64,000 nt of DNA from Pseudoflavonifractor sp. An44 (GTDB lineage: Bacteria; Bacillota; Clostridia; Oscillospirales; Oscillospiraceae). The notes under the pieces are model-generated. The model saw only the letters and a program-made list of their open reading frames with translations. It was not told the DNA's origin and made no database searches. The stretch's first letter is position 1. Every line of letters starts with the position of its first letter. Shown here one piece after another: positions 49,049 to 59,354 of this stretch. Position numbers and translations under genes: made by a program. The stretch spans positions 1 through 64,000 of the forward strand of contig NZ_NFIH01000005.1 of the NCBI RefSeq assembly GCF_002161675.1, in the 5' to 3' direction.

Positions 49049-50557
49049 TCAGCCTTTCAGCTTCTGGATGCCCAGCTCCATGCGGCGCAGGGTCTCCTCC
49101 TTGCCCAGAATGTAGCACAGCTCCACAGCGCCGCCGGGGGTGACAGTCTTGCCGGCGATGGAGATGCGCAGGGGCCACATGAGGGTGGCGTTTTTCACGC
49201 CCAAAGACTCGGCCAGGTGGATGAGGGTGTCGTGGATGCTCTCCTGAGTCCAGCTCTCCAGAGCGGAGAGGACGGGGACGGTCTTTTCCAGCATCTCCAG
49301 GGACACCTCAGAGTTGGTCTTGGACTTTTTGTTGGTGAACAGCTCCACGCCGTACTCAGGGAGTACATCGAAGAAGTCCACCTTCTCGGGGATGTCGGTG
49401 AGGCGCTCACACCGGGCCTGGAGCAGGGAGGCGATGACGTCGGCGTCATAGGCCTCGTTGGTGACGGCCTGGCGGATGTAGGGCCGGGCCACCTGGGCGA
49501 AGGCCTCGGGGGTCATGGAGCGCAGGTAGGTGGCGTTGAAGTAGTTGAGCTTCTCCATGTCGAAGGCGGAGGGGGACTTGGAGATGCCGGAGATTTCAAA
49601 GGCCTTCACCAGCTCGTCCAGAGTGAAGAACTCCTGCTCGCTGAGCTCACCGTGGGGGGCCCAACCCAGCAGGGAGACGTAGTTGACCACAGCCTGGGAC
49701 AGATAGCCCATCTGGATGAGGTCCTCGTAGGAGGGGTCGCCCTTGCGCTTGGACATCTTGCGCACGGCCCCGGTCTCGGGGTCGGTGATCATCACGGAGG
49801 AGCAGTGCACGTAGGTGGGAATGGCCCAGCCGAAGGCCTCGTACAGCAGGTTGTACTTGGGGGCAGAGGAGAGGTACTCGGCGCCGCGCACCACGTGGGT
49901 GATGCCCATGAGGTGGTCGTCCACCACGTTGGCGAAATTGTAGGTGGGCAGACCGTCGCGCTTTAAGAGCACCTGGTCGTCCAGGGTGTCGTTGTCCACG
50001 GTGATGGCGCCGTACACGGCGTCCATAAAGGTGGTCTGGCCCTCGTGGGGGATGCGCTGGCGGATGACATAGGGGTCACCATTGGCCAGACGAGCGGCCA
50101 CTTCCTCGGGGTCGAGGTTGCGGCAGGGGTCCTCTTCCTTCTGGAAGTTGCCCTCTTCCTCCTCGGTCTCCTCGTGCTTGTCGCAGAAGCAGTAGTAGGC
50201 GTGGCCACGCTCCACCAGCAGCTTGGCGTACTCGGCGTAGAAGGAGCGGCGCTCGGTCTGGATGTAGGGGCCCACGGGGCCGCCCACGTCGGGACCTTCG
50301 TCCCAGGTCAGGCCGCAGGAGCGCATGGTATTATAGATGATTTCGGTGGCGTCCTCCACCAGACGGCCCTGGTCGGTGTCCTCAATGCGGAGGATGAACT
50401 TGCCGCCGGCGTGGCGGGCGATGAGGTAGGTGTACAGGGCGGTGCGGAGATTGCCCACGTGCATGTAGCCCGTGGGAGAGGGGGCGAAGCGGGTGCGCAC
50501 CCCGTCGTGGGGGATGCGGGCTTCCATATCGTCAAACCATTGCTGATTGAGAGCCAT
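49049..50557 (-). CDS. gltX: Glutamyl-tRNA synthetase
   Basis: Class I synthetase charging tRNA-Glu (502 aa). The HIGH-type motif is FAPSPTGYMHVGNLRTALYT (20 residues) and the KMSKS motif is KMSKRKGD. The Rossmann domain, the central GAEYLSSAPKYNLLYEAFGW segment (20 residues) and the helical anticodon-binding region follow in order. A CFCDKHEETEEEEG insertion is acidic. TGGAGG lies 11 bases before the ATG at 50557; the upstream part of the open frame contains the promoter. The gene is convergent with rqcH. Confidence 0.95.
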   Translation of the reverse strand: MALNQQWFDDMEARIPHDGVRTRFAPSPTGYMHVGNLRTALYTYLIARHAGGKFILRIEDTDQGRLVEDATEIIYNTMRSCGLTWDEGPDVGGPVGPYIQTERRSFYAEYAKLLVERGHAYYCFCDKHEETEEEEGNFQKEEDPCRNLDPEEVAARLANGDPYVIRQRIPHEGQTTFMDAVYGAITVDNDTLDDQVLLKRDGLPTYNFANVVDDHLMGITHVVRGAEYLSSAPKYNLLYEAFGWAIPTYVHCSSVMITDPETGAVRKMSKRKGDPSYEDLIQMGYLSQAVVNYVSLLGWAPHGELSEQEFFTLDELVKAFEISGISKSPSAFDMEKLNYFNATYLRSMTPEAFAQVARPYIRQAVTNEAYDADVIASLLQARCERLTDIPEKVDFFDVLPEYGVELFTNKKSKTNSEVSLEMLEKTVPVLSALESWTQESIHDTLIHLAESLGVKNATLMWPLRISIAGKTVTPGGAVELCYILGKEETLRRMELGIQKLKG

Positions 50558-50591
50558 GTCAATCAAAACCTCCAGTTTACAGTGTGTCCCC

Positions 50592-50620
50592 ATTATAGCC
50601 TCCAGGGGACGGTTTGGCAA
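50592..50620 (-). promoter_or_regulatory. gltX promoter
   Basis: Minus-strand TTGCCA (50620-50615) and TATAAT (50597-50592) are 17 bp apart and sit inside the longer open frame, which fixes the gltX start downstream. Confidence 0.75.
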
Positions 50621-50694
50621 GAGGCAGACAGATTGCACAAGGAAATGGCGGGAAAAAGAGTAAAAAATAGATAGGTGAATCTGGGCGTTTTTCC

Positions 50695-50723
50695 TTGACG
50701 AGAGGACGATTTTGTGCTACAAT
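50695..50723 (+). promoter_or_regulatory. Promoter of the ybxF-str operon
   Basis: TTGACG (50695-50700) and TACAAT (50718-50723) are 17 bp apart, 40 bp before the ybxF start. Confidence 0.75.
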
Positions 50724-50763
50724 CCCAAATTGTGCTGATATGCCAAAAAGGAGGTCTGCTTGG

Positions 50764-51003
50764 ATGCTGACCAAACTGGAACAAGCCGGCAAGGTTGTGG
50801 GCGTCAAGCAGGTTCGCCGGGCCCTGAAAGATGGGCGGGCGACGGGAATCTATCTGGCACGAAATGCCGATCCCGCCCTCACCGAGCCACTGGCTCAACA
50901 GGCCCAGGAGCAAGGGGTGGAGGTCCACTGGACGGACACCATGAAAGCTCTGGGACACGCCTGCGGCATCGCCGTGGGAGCTGCGGTAGCGGCGACCGTA
51001 TAA
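50764..51003 (+). CDS. rplGB: L7Ae-family RNA-binding protein YbxF
   Basis: Small K-turn-binding protein (79 aa) of the ribosomal L7Ae family. MLTKLEQAGKVVGVKQVRRAL (quoted to 20: MLTKLEQAGKVVGVKQVRRA), then LARNADPALTEPL and ALGHACGIAVGAAVAATV are the usual L7Ae core. GGAGG lies nine bases before the ATG. Its position in front of rpsL is the same as ybxF in Bacillus subtilis. Confidence 0.88.
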   Translation: MLTKLEQAGKVVGVKQVRRALKDGRATGIYLARNADPALTEPLAQQAQEQGVEVHWTDTMKALGHACGIAVGAAVAATV

Positions 51004-51073
51004 TTTTCTTGATTTTAGCGAATAATCTTATGAGAGTTCGTTAAAATATATATTCATTGAAAGGAGGAAAATC

Positions 51074-51508
51074 ATGCCTACTTTTAACCAATTGGTGCGC
51101 AAGGGCCGTGAGAAGACTACCTACAAGTCCAACTCTCCCGCCATGCAGCATGGTCTGAACACCCTGAAGAACAAGGAGACTGACCTGCCTTCCCCTCAGA
51201 AGCGCGGCGTCTGCACTGCCGTTCGTACTTCCACTCCTAAGAAGCCGAACTCCGCTCTGCGTAAGATCGCTCGTGTGCGTCTGACCAACGGCTACGAGGT
51301 GACCGCCTACATCCCCGGTGTTGGCCACAACCTGCAGGAGCACTCCGTGGTGCTGATCCGCGGCGGCCGTGTTAAGGACCTCCCCGGCGTGCGTTACCAC
51401 ATCATCCGTGGCACTCTGGATACCCAGGGCGTCAATGGCCGTATGCAGGCCCGTTCCAAGTACGGTGCCAAGCGTCCCAAGGCCGGCAAGGGCGGCGCTA
51501 AGAAGTAA
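51074..51508 (+). CDS. rpsL: 30S ribosomal protein S12
   Basis: Decoding-centre protein of the 30S subunit (144 aa). It starts [13 protein letters not shown] and contains [20 protein letters not shown] (20 residues), with the Lys whose mutation gives streptomycin resistance, then [11 protein letters not shown] and the [18 protein letters not shown] segment (18 residues). AAAGGAGG precedes the ATG. Codons such as CGT and CTG dominate, as in highly expressed genes. The 178-bp gap to rpsG holds two small hairpins (GCAAGGC/GCCTTGC and CCCCG/CGGGG) and no gene. Confidence 0.98.
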   Translation: MPTFNQLVRKGREKTTYKSNSPAMQHGLNTLKNKETDLPSPQKRGVCTAVRTSTPKKPNSALRKIARVRLTNGYEVTAYIPGVGHNLQEHSVVLIRGGRVKDLPGVRYHIIRGTLDTQGVNGRMQARSKYGAKRPKAGKGGAKK

Positions 51509-51686
51509 TTCTTACCCCACCTGTGCATCTAACTTGCTTACTGCGCTGACTGCGCAAGGCAAACTGCGCCTTGCCGAGCGTTTATTCCATATATATGGGT
51601 AGACCTCGGACAGGCATGACACAAGCCCCGGCCATCGGGGCCTGAGTACCTATGAATTCTATTTTATTAAGAAGGAGGGAAGCAAA

Positions 51687-52157
51687 GTGCCCAGAAGAGG
51701 AAACGTACCCAAGCGGGAGGTTCTGCCCGATCCGCTGTATAATTCCGTCTTAGTCACTAAGCTCGTTAACAGCATCATGCTGGACGGCAAGAAGGGTGTT
51801 GCCCAGAAGGTCGTCTACGGTGCCTTTGACATCATCAAAGAGAAGACCGGCCAGGAGCCCCTGGAGGTGTTCAACGCTGCCATCGAGAACATCATGCCTT
51901 CTCTGGAGACCAAGTCCCGTCGTGTGGGCGGCTCCACCTATCAGGTGCCCATGGAAGTGCGTCCCGAGCGCCGTCAGACCCTGGGTCTGCGCTGGCTGAC
52001 CACTTACTCCCGCAACCGCGGTGAGAAGACCATGAAGGAGCGTCTGGCTGGCGAGATCATGGACGCCGCCAACAACACCGGCTCCGCCGTGAAGAAGCGT
52101 GAGGACACTCACAAGATGGCTGAGGCCAACAAGGCCTTCGCTCACTACCGCTGGTAA
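51687..52157 (+). CDS. rpsG: 30S ribosomal protein S7
   Basis: Head-domain assembly protein of the 30S subunit (156 aa, normal length). It starts at a GTG with GAAGGAGG upstream. [40 protein letters not shown] and [13 protein letters not shown] are the family's conserved ends. fusA begins 18 bases after its stop. Confidence 0.98.
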   Translation: MPRRGNVPKREVLPDPLYNSVLVTKLVNSIMLDGKKGVAQKVVYGAFDIIKEKTGQEPLEVFNAAIENIMPSLETKSRRVGGSTYQVPMEVRPERRQTLGLRWLTTYSRNRGEKTMKERLAGEIMDAANNTGSAVKKREDTHKMAEANKAFAHYRW

Positions 52158-52175
52158 TCCGGGAGGAACAGAGAT

Positions 52176-54284
52176 ATGGCTACTAGAAAGACTTCTCTGC
52201 AGAATACCCGTAATATCGGTATCATGGCTCACATCGATGCCGGTAAGACCACTACGACCGAGCGTATCCTGTACTACACCGGCGTGAACTACAAGATCGG
52301 TGAGACCCATGATGGTACCGCCACCATGGACTGGATGGCTCAGGAGCAGGAGCGTGGTATCACCATCACCTCCGCTGCTACCACCTGTTTCTGGGCTGGT
52401 TCTGCTCAGCAGTTCCCCCAGACTCGTATCAACATCATCGACACCCCGGGCCACGTGGACTTCACCGTTGAGGTGGAGCGCTCCCTGCGCGTGCTGGACG
52501 GCTCTGTGACCGTCATGTGCGCCAAGGGCGGCGTGGAGCCCCAGTCCGAGACTGTGTGGCGTCAGGCCGACCACTACCGGGTGCCTCGCATGATCTACGT
52601 CAACAAGATGGACATCATGGGCGCCGACTTCTACAACGTGCTGCACATGATCCACGATCGTCTCAAGTGCAACGCTGTGCCCATCCAGCTGCCCATCGGC
52701 GCTGAGGACACCTTCCGCGGCATCATCGACCTGGTGGAGATGAAGGCCGACGTGTACTATGATGATCTGGGCAAGGACATGCGCGTGGAGGAGATCCCCG
52801 CCGACATGATGGAGCTGGCCCAGGAGTACCGGACCAAGCTCATCGACGCCTGCGCCGACATCGACGACGAGATCATGATGCTGGCTCTGGAGGAGGAAGA
52901 GATCCCCACCGATATGATCCGCAAGGCTCTGCGCAAGGGTACCATCGACAACCTGCTGGTGCCCGTGGTGTGCGGTACTTCTTACCGCAACAAGGGCGTG
53001 CAGAAGCTGCTGGACGCCATCGTGGACTTCATGCCCTCCCCCCTGGACATCCCCGCCATCAAGGGCGTGGATCCCGAGACCGAGGAAGAGGACGAGCGTC
53101 CCGCCGACGACAACGCCCCCTTCTCCGCTCTGGCCTTTAAGATCATGACCGACCCCTATGTGGGCCGTCTGTCCTTCATCCGTGTCTACTCTGGTAAGCT
53201 GACCACCGGTTCCACCGTGCTCAACTCCACCAAGAAGCAGAAGGAGCGCATTGGCCGCATCCTCCAGATGCACGCCAACCACCGTGAGGACATCGAGGAG
53301 GTCTTCTCCGGCGATATCGCCGCCGTTGTGGGTCTGAAGAACACCACCACCGGTGACACCCTGTGTGTGGAAGATCACCCCATCATCCTGGAGTCCATGG
53401 AGTTCCCCGAGCCCGTTATCCGCGTGGCCATCGAGCCCAAGACCAAGGCTGGTCAGGAGAAGATGGGCATCGCTCTGGCCAAGCTGGCTGAGGAGGACCC
53501 CACCTTCAAGACCTACACCGACGAGGAGACTGGTCAGACCATCATCGCCGGCATGGGCGAGCTGCACCTGGAGATCATCGTGGACCGTCTGCTGCGTGAG
53601 TACAAGGTGGAGGCCAACGTGGGCGCTCCCCAGGTCGCCTACAAGGAGACCATCAAGAAGAGCGTGGAGCAGGACACCAAGTATGCCCGTCAGTCCGGCG
53701 GTAAGGGCCAGTACGGCCACGTCCGCATCACTGTGGAGCCCAACGAGCCTGGCAAGGGCTATGAGTTCCTCAATGAGATCACCGGCGGTGTCATTCCCAA
53801 GGAGTATATCCCCGCTGTTGACGCTGGTATCCAGGGCGCCATGCAGGCCGGTGTTCTGGCCGGCTACCCCGTGGTTGACGTGAAGGTCCACCTGACCTTT
53901 GGTTCTTACCACGAAGTGGACTCCTCCGAGATGGCCTTTAAGATTGCCGGTTCCATGGCCTTTAAGGAGGCCTGCCGCAAGGCTGGCGCCTGCCTGCTGG
54001 AGCCCATCATGAAGGTTTCCGTCATCGTGCCCGAGGACTACATGGGCGACGTCATTGGTGACCTGAACAGCCGCCGTGGCCAGATTCTGGGCATGGAAGC
54101 TCGTCCCGGCGCCCAGCAGATCGACGCTCTGGTGCCTCTGAGCGAGATGTTTGGCTACGCCACCGACCTGCGTTCCCGCACTCAGGGCCGTGGCCAGTAC
54201 TCCATGGAGCCCCACAGCTATCTGGAGATCCCCAAGAACATCGCTGAGAAGATCATTGCCCAGCGTGGTCGTAAGGACGACTAA
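52176..54284 (+). CDS. fusA: Elongation factor G
   Basis: Ribosomal translocase GTPase (702 aa). G1 is [15 protein letters not shown]2 lies in [15 protein letters not shown]3 is DTPGHVDFT and G4 is NKMD. Domains II to V follow, with the domain IV tip around [12 protein letters not shown] and the C-terminal [20 protein letters not shown] precedes the ATG. It is cotranscribed with rpsL-rpsG. Length and motifs match the translation EF-G rather than a tetracycline-protection protein. Confidence 0.98.
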   Translation: MATRKTSLQNTRNIGIMAHIDAGKTTTTERILYYTGVNYKIGETHDGTATMDWMAQEQERGITITSAATTCFWAGSAQQFPQTRINIIDTPGHVDFTVEVERSLRVLDGSVTVMCAKGGVEPQSETVWRQADHYRVPRMIYVNKMDIMGADFYNVLHMIHDRLKCNAVPIQLPIGAEDTFRGIIDLVEMKADVYYDDLGKDMRVEEIPADMMELAQEYRTKLIDACADIDDEIMMLALEEEEIPTDMIRKALRKGTIDNLLVPVVCGTSYRNKGVQKLLDAIVDFMPSPLDIPAIKGVDPETEEEDERPADDNAPFSALAFKIMTDPYVGRLSFIRVYSGKLTTGSTVLNSTKKQKERIGRILQMHANHREDIEEVFSGDIAAVVGLKNTTTGDTLCVEDHPIILESMEFPEPVIRVAIEPKTKAGQEKMGIALAKLAEEDPTFKTYTDEETGQTIIAGMGELHLEIIVDRLLREYKVEANVGAPQVAYKETIKKSVEQDTKYARQSGGKGQYGHVRITVEPNEPGKGYEFLNEITGGVIPKEYIPAVDAGIQGAMQAGVLAGYPVVDVKVHLTFGSYHEVDSSEMAFKIAGSMAFKEACRKAGACLLEPIMKVSVIVPEDYMGDVIGDLNSRRGQILGMEARPGAQQIDALVPLSEMFGYATDLRSRTQGRGQYSMEPHSYLEIPKNIAEKIIAQRGRKDD

Positions 54285-54298
54285 AAATCTTAAGAGCT

Positions 54299-54340
54299 GG
54301 GAAAAAATCTGTTGATTTTTTCCCGGCGATAGGATAAAAT
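54299..54340 (+). promoter_or_regulatory. tuf promoter overlapping a fusA-tuf hairpin
   Basis: GGGAAAAAATC (54299-54309) and GATTTTTTCCC (54314-54324) form an 11-bp hairpin. TTGATT (54312-54317) within it and TAAAAT (54335-54340), 17 bp apart, make a promoter that gives tuf a separate transcript. Confidence 0.65.
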
Positions 54341-54403
54341 AGGCCCATAATGGGTCTGGATGAATGAATCCAATTTTATTGAAGTATAAGGAGGAAACTC
54401 AAA

Positions 54404-55609
<1,206 letters not shown>

Positions 55610-55624
55610 TTTTTAGTTGTTCCC

Positions 55625-55655
55625 AAAAGAGCGGCCTTCGGGCCGCTCTTTTATT
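55625..55655 (+). terminator. Intrinsic terminator after tuf
   Basis: Perfect stem AAAAGAGCGGCC/GGCCGCTCTTTT with a TTCG tetraloop. Confidence 0.92.
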
Positions 55656-55696
55656 TTACACAGCAAAAATAATTTAAAAACAAAAAGTGAAATACG

Positions 55697-55730
55697 AAAA
55701 ATACCGAGAACTGACAGTTCTCGGTATTTT
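55697..55730. terminator. Terminator before the AT-rich gene pair
   Basis: Stem AAAATACCGAGAAC/GTTCTCGGTATTTT with a short loop; it would end minus-strand transcription from the two AT-rich genes. Confidence 0.85.
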
Positions 55731-55781
55731 AAACTTTCCATTTTGAAACATGATTGCAACAACACGGGTGAAAAGAGAACA

Positions 55782-56297
55782 TCAATCTGAGGAAGAATCC
55801 GGGTCAGGTGTTGCTAGACCATTCTTGGTAGATTCAGGAACCTGTATCACTAGGTCGCTTTCATCCGATAGATATTTTTGAGAACTACTTTTGGACAAAT
55901 CATAACTTTGCATGGACTGTATAAAGTCGGTGCTGCTTTGATCACCACCGGAAGGGAACAGATGTTCTGCGATTTTACTAGGAAGTATAATGATAACACT
56001 TAGTATGCTAGCCAGACCTGTGAGAGCAGCACCTAGATCGGCCAAAGAAATATTTTCTTTTTTGGAAACATTTAAAATTGTCTGCCCTCCAAAATAAATT
56101 GTGATAACATAGGTACTACATACAATCAAAAAAAAGAAAATTTTAAGAATGAGTTGAGATATATCCGTACGGCGCTGATTATTTACATAATGTTGGAGCA
56201 GTTTGACATATTCTCGATCACGGTTTAGGTGATTACGAGAATACTCTAAATTTTTGGTATCTATCAAACTTCTTGTATCCTTTTTTTTAACAGTCAT
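55782..56297 (-). CDS. Two-helix membrane protein of unknown function (AT-rich)
   Basis: A 171-aa protein not recognised as a family. The first 45 residues are charged and helical (MTVKKKDTRSLIDTKNLEYS). Two membrane helices follow (ILKIFFFLIVCSTYVITIYF, about 48-70; and LGAALTGLASILSVIIIL, about 87-105). The rest is hydrophilic and Ser-rich, ending DPDSSSD. The gene is much richer in A+T than its neighbours, a sign of recent transfer. It is 32 bases after the other AT-rich gene, probably as one unit. Confidence 0.6.
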   Translation of the reverse strand: MTVKKKDTRSLIDTKNLEYSRNHLNRDREYVKLLQHYVNNQRRTDISQLILKIFFFLIVCSTYVITIYFGGQTILNVSKKENISLADLGAALTGLASILSVIIILPSKIAEHLFPSGGDQSSTDFIQSMQSYDLSKSSSQKYLSDESDLVIQVPESTKNGLATPDPDSSSD

Positions 56298-56329
56298 AGT
56301 AAATCATCATCTTTCGTATAGAGATAGAA

Positions 56330-56785
56330 TCAGCTGTCATATGTGTCCATGTTGGGGTTGGACATTGCGTTTACAATACTAGCAACTTCTACACGAGACA
56401 TACCTTTGCGCTTGATAACAACTTCACTTCCAGCCAGTTGAGCAGGTGTTTCAGCGGTAAATCGTGTGATATCACGTAGAGTTTTCCCAGACTGTCGCCC
56501 AACATAAAGCTCAGCGTTATGTTGAAAGACGATATAGCGAGGCTTTTTATTTTGGCTAGAGGTAGAAACGATTTTAAAGTCTGGTGTTGTGGAGGAAGTA
56601 CGGATGGTTGGGGAGGAATGGGATACAGATACCTCTGCGTTTCTTAGAGAAGTAGTGGGCCTAAAATCTGAAGTAATAAAAGAATGTCTTTTGTGCTGAT
56701 TACGTTTTGGGTTGTTTTGATGATAGCTTTTTTTTCCTAATCTCATATATATTCTCATCTCCTTTGTATAGATGGTAATAAACAT
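56330..56785 (-). CDS. Small protein of unknown function (AT-rich)
   Basis: About 151 aa, unrecognised. After a basic, Asn/His-rich N-terminus (LGKKSYHQNNPKRNQHKRHS) comes a Ser/Thr-rich linker. The C-terminal domain has regular strands and helices (RYIVFQHNAELYVGRQSGKT, then VVIKRKGMSRVEVASIVNAM). The start at 56785 has GGAGG nine bases upstream; ATG 56746 is an alternative. With the membrane protein after it, this makes a two-gene AT-rich islet between the str operon and mscS. Confidence 0.5.
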   Translation of the reverse strand: MFITIYTKEMRIYMRLGKKSYHQNNPKRNQHKRHSFITSDFRPTTSLRNAEVSVSHSSPTIRTSSTTPDFKIVSTSSQNKKPRYIVFQHNAELYVGRQSGKTLRDITRFTAETPAQLAGSEVVIKRKGMSRVEVASIVNAMSNPNMDTYDS

Positions 56786-56985
56786 TTCTATGCACCTCCA
56801 GTTTACCATATTGGAAGATTTACTTCAATCAAGAACCTGAATTTTGTATACACTCCTTAGAAAATCTTTCTCTAGAAATTCAAAAAGTGAAAGAAAGGGT
56901 AGGATTAGTTTGGTGTATTTTTCATTGAGGATACCCTTTGTCTATGGTAATATGATTATATAATAAATAGAAACGAGGGTTGCTT

Positions 56986-57798
56986 ATGCCATGGAACAAT
57001 CTCACGGAATTGCTGAGCCAGTTGGTGGACTTTGCCGTGGGGAAGATTCTGATTATTGTGCCGGTGGTTGTGGTCAGCTTGATCGCCATCAAGATCATCA
57101 TGAAATTGGTGGACCGAATGCTGGGCCGCCTTCCCACAGACGAGACCATCAAAACCCTGGTCCGCACTTCCATCAAGATTCTGCTGCTGGCGGTGGCGGC
57201 CATTGTCCTCATGAGCTGTCTGGAGATTCCAGTTACCTCCTTTGTGGCCCTGCTCTCTGTGGCAGGCTTGGCACTGTCCCTGTCCATCCAGAACTTCCTG
57301 TCCAACGTGTTTGCCGGCCTCCAGCTGTTGGCCTCCAAGCCCTTCAAGGTGGGGGACTACGTGGACGCGGGCAATTGCTCCGGCACCGTGTATGAGATTG
57401 GCCTGTTCTATACCAAGCTCACCAGCGTGGACAACAAGCTCATCCAGCTGCCCAACAGCACCATTGTGGGTTCCAATGTGGTCAACTACTCCAGCCAGAC
57501 CCACCGCCGGGTGGAGATCAAAGTCACCGCCTCCTATGATGCACCCACCGAACAGGTGAAACAGGTGTTGTCCAAAGTGGTGGAGGACAATCCCCTGGTG
57601 GACCGGGAAAAGCCCATCATGGTGCGGGTGAACAATTACCAGGATAGCGCCATCGAGTATATCATCCGGGTCTGGTGCGCCAATGAGGACTATTGGACGG
57701 TGCACTATGATCTGATGGAGGCCATCAAGCCCGCCTTTGATGCCAACAACATTGAGATGACCTATCCACACCTGAACGTGCACATGATGAAAAACTGA
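56986..57798 (+). CDS. mscS: MscS-family small-conductance mechanosensitive channel
   Basis: Homoheptameric channel that releases solutes on hypo-osmotic shock (270 aa). Three N-terminal membrane helices end in the pore helix, VAGLALSLSIQNFLSNVFAG (20 residues), in the Gly/Ala pattern of TM3. The beta domain has KPFKVGDYVDAG and LPNSTIVGSNVVNYS, and a C-terminal alpha/beta domain follows. The start at 56986 has GAGGG upstream; a TTG two codons earlier is possible. Confidence 0.93.
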   Translation: MPWNNLTELLSQLVDFAVGKILIIVPVVVVSLIAIKIIMKLVDRMLGRLPTDETIKTLVRTSIKILLLAVAAIVLMSCLEIPVTSFVALLSVAGLALSLSIQNFLSNVFAGLQLLASKPFKVGDYVDAGNCSGTVYEIGLFYTKLTSVDNKLIQLPNSTIVGSNVVNYSSQTHRRVEIKVTASYDAPTEQVKQVLSKVVEDNPLVDREKPIMVRVNNYQDSAIEYIIRVWCANEDYWTVHYDLMEAIKPAFDANNIEMTYPHLNVHMMKN

Positions 57799-57808
57799 AG
57801 GAAACAGC

Positions 57809-57842
57809 AAAATGGGTCTGTGGAACACCACAGGCCCATTTT
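57809..57842. terminator. Bidirectional terminator between mscS and the DUF4830 gene
   Basis: Stem AAAATGGGTCTGTGG/CCACAGGCCCATTTT around a short loop. Confidence 0.85.
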
Positions 57843-57845
57843 CGT

Positions 57846-58403
57846 CTAGATGGTGGCGGAGGCAGCAGGAGAGGGGGCAGGGGAGGGAGCAGCAGAAGGC
57901 GCAGGGGACGGCGTGGCAGACGGGGCCGCCGATGCGGCGGGGAAGTCCAAGGTGCTGACAAAGCTGCCGTCAGCGGCCTGAATGTGTCCCCCAATCAAGG
58001 TCCCGTCACACACCAATAGCACTGCCTGCACATCCGACCGCCCGGTGGGATGGTTGGAAACCGGATAGACGTACCGCTGGACCCGCTGGCCGCAGTAGTT
58101 CTCCAGGTCAAAGCCCTGCTGACGCTGCAAGGTCTGATAGGAGTCATAACTCTCATCCAGGGTGTCCGGGATGAGCAGTTCTTGGGTGGAAACTGCCTGG
58201 TCTCCCACCGTCCAGCCCCGTTGCTGGAGATAGGTGACCCGGGCCGAGTTGTCCTCCATCCCCGACACAGAGGCTGAGGTGGGCACTGCTCCCCCATTGA
58301 GACTCAGAACCAGTGCCACCACCAGCACCAGACAGCAGCACAGAACACTGACGCCCCCCGCCATCAGTCGGCGCCGGGGAATGCGAGCCGTGACAATGAG
58401 CAT
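57846..58403 (-). CDS. DUF4830-type single-pass membrane protein
   Basis: A 185-aa protein with an N-terminal membrane helix (about residues 15-36: GGVSVLCCCLVLVVALVLSL, 20 residues) and an exterior domain NSARVTYLQQRGWTVG through YCGQRVQRYVYPVSNHP, which resembles DUF4830. It ends in a Pro/Ala/Ser repeat (APSATPSPAPSAAPSPAPSP, 20 residues), a flexible wall-spanning tail. GGGAGG lies seven bases before the ATG at 58403. Function unknown; a sporulation or envelope role is only a guess. Confidence 0.65.
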   Translation of the reverse strand: MLIVTARIPRRRLMAGGVSVLCCCLVLVVALVLSLNGGAVPTSASVSGMEDNSARVTYLQQRGWTVGDQAVSTQELLIPDTLDESYDSYQTLQRQQGFDLENYCGQRVQRYVYPVSNHPTGRSDVQAVLLVCDGTLIGGHIQAADGSFVSTLDFPAASAAPSATPSPAPSAAPSPAPSPAASATI

Positions 58404-58513
58404 GTTGATTCCTCCCGTCTTCATGGACTCATACACAGGATGGATATGTATTTTCCCGGGAAAATATGATACAATTTCTACAACCATACCACACAAGGAA
58501 AAGGAGAAGGGAT

Positions 58514-59218
58514 ATGGAGCGATTGGACAAGCGGCTGGCATCCACAGGACGGTGGAGCCGGAAGGAGGCAAGGGAGCTCATTCGGGCGGGCCGGGTGCAG
58601 GTGCAGGGCCAGGTGTGCCGCAGCATTGACCAGAAGGTGGAGGAGGACGCCCTGGTGGCGGTGGACGGCACTTCCATCGGAGCAGCGGGGCCGGTGTATC
58701 TGATGCTGCACAAACCTGCCGGGGTGGTGTCTGCCACGGAGGACCGGGAGGAGAAAACCGTTCTGGACTTGCTCCCAGACCCCTATCCCGCCATGGGGCT
58801 GTTTCCCGTGGGGCGGCTGGACAAGGACACGGAGGGGCTGCTGCTCATGACCAACGACGGACCGCTGGCCCATCGTCTGCTCGCTCCCAAGCGCCATGTG
58901 GACAAGGTATATTACGTGGAAGTGGACGGAATTCTGGACCAACAGGACGTGGAGGCGGTGTCCCAGGGCATTGTATTGCGGGATGGATACCAGTGCCTGC
59001 CGGGAAAACTGGAACTTCTAGAAGGGAATACTTCGGCTTATATCACTATCCGAGAGGGAAAATATCACCAAATTAAGCGGATGATGGCAGCCCGTGGGAA
59101 ACCGATATCTTATCTAAAACGCATAAGGTTTGGGCCCCTCCAGCTGGACCCGCAACTGGATAAAGGTGGTTGGAGAGCACTAACCCAGGAGGAATTGCAA
59201 GAGCTTTTCCGTCAATGA
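58514..59218 (+). CDS. RsuA/RluB-family pseudouridine synthase
   Basis: Makes pseudouridine in rRNA (234 aa). An S4 RNA-binding domain (residues 1-60, MERLDKRLASTGRWSRKEA) precedes the catalytic domain with the Asp in FPVGRLDKDTEGLLLMTNDG (20 residues). LMLHKPAGVVSA, KVYYVEVDG and EGKYHQIKRMMAARG are further signatures. AAAGGAGAAGG precedes the ATG; the earlier open frame has no site. Whether the target is 16S U516 or a 23S position cannot be read from the sequence. Confidence 0.9.
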   Translation: MERLDKRLASTGRWSRKEARELIRAGRVQVQGQVCRSIDQKVEEDALVAVDGTSIGAAGPVYLMLHKPAGVVSATEDREEKTVLDLLPDPYPAMGLFPVGRLDKDTEGLLLMTNDGPLAHRLLAPKRHVDKVYYVEVDGILDQQDVEAVSQGIVLRDGYQCLPGKLELLEGNTSAYITIREGKYHQIKRMMAARGKPISYLKRIRFGPLQLDPQLDKGGWRALTQEELQELFRQ

Positions 59219-59262
59219 GACGAAAGTTATGGCAATATCACCAAAAAAATTAAAAAAAACTA

Positions 59263-59291
59263 TTGAAGTCGGCGGGACAAACCGATATAAT
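59263..59291 (+). promoter_or_regulatory. Promoter of the PucR/CdaR-like regulator
   Basis: TTGAAG (59263-59268) and TATAAT (59286-59291) are 17 bp apart and lie inside the longer open frame, supporting the start at 59355. Confidence 0.75.
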
Positions 59292-59354
59292 ATCATTTGT
59301 GAAAATAAACAAGGCAGTGGGAAGAGTCAAACTGCCAGGAAAGGGGATTGCGCA

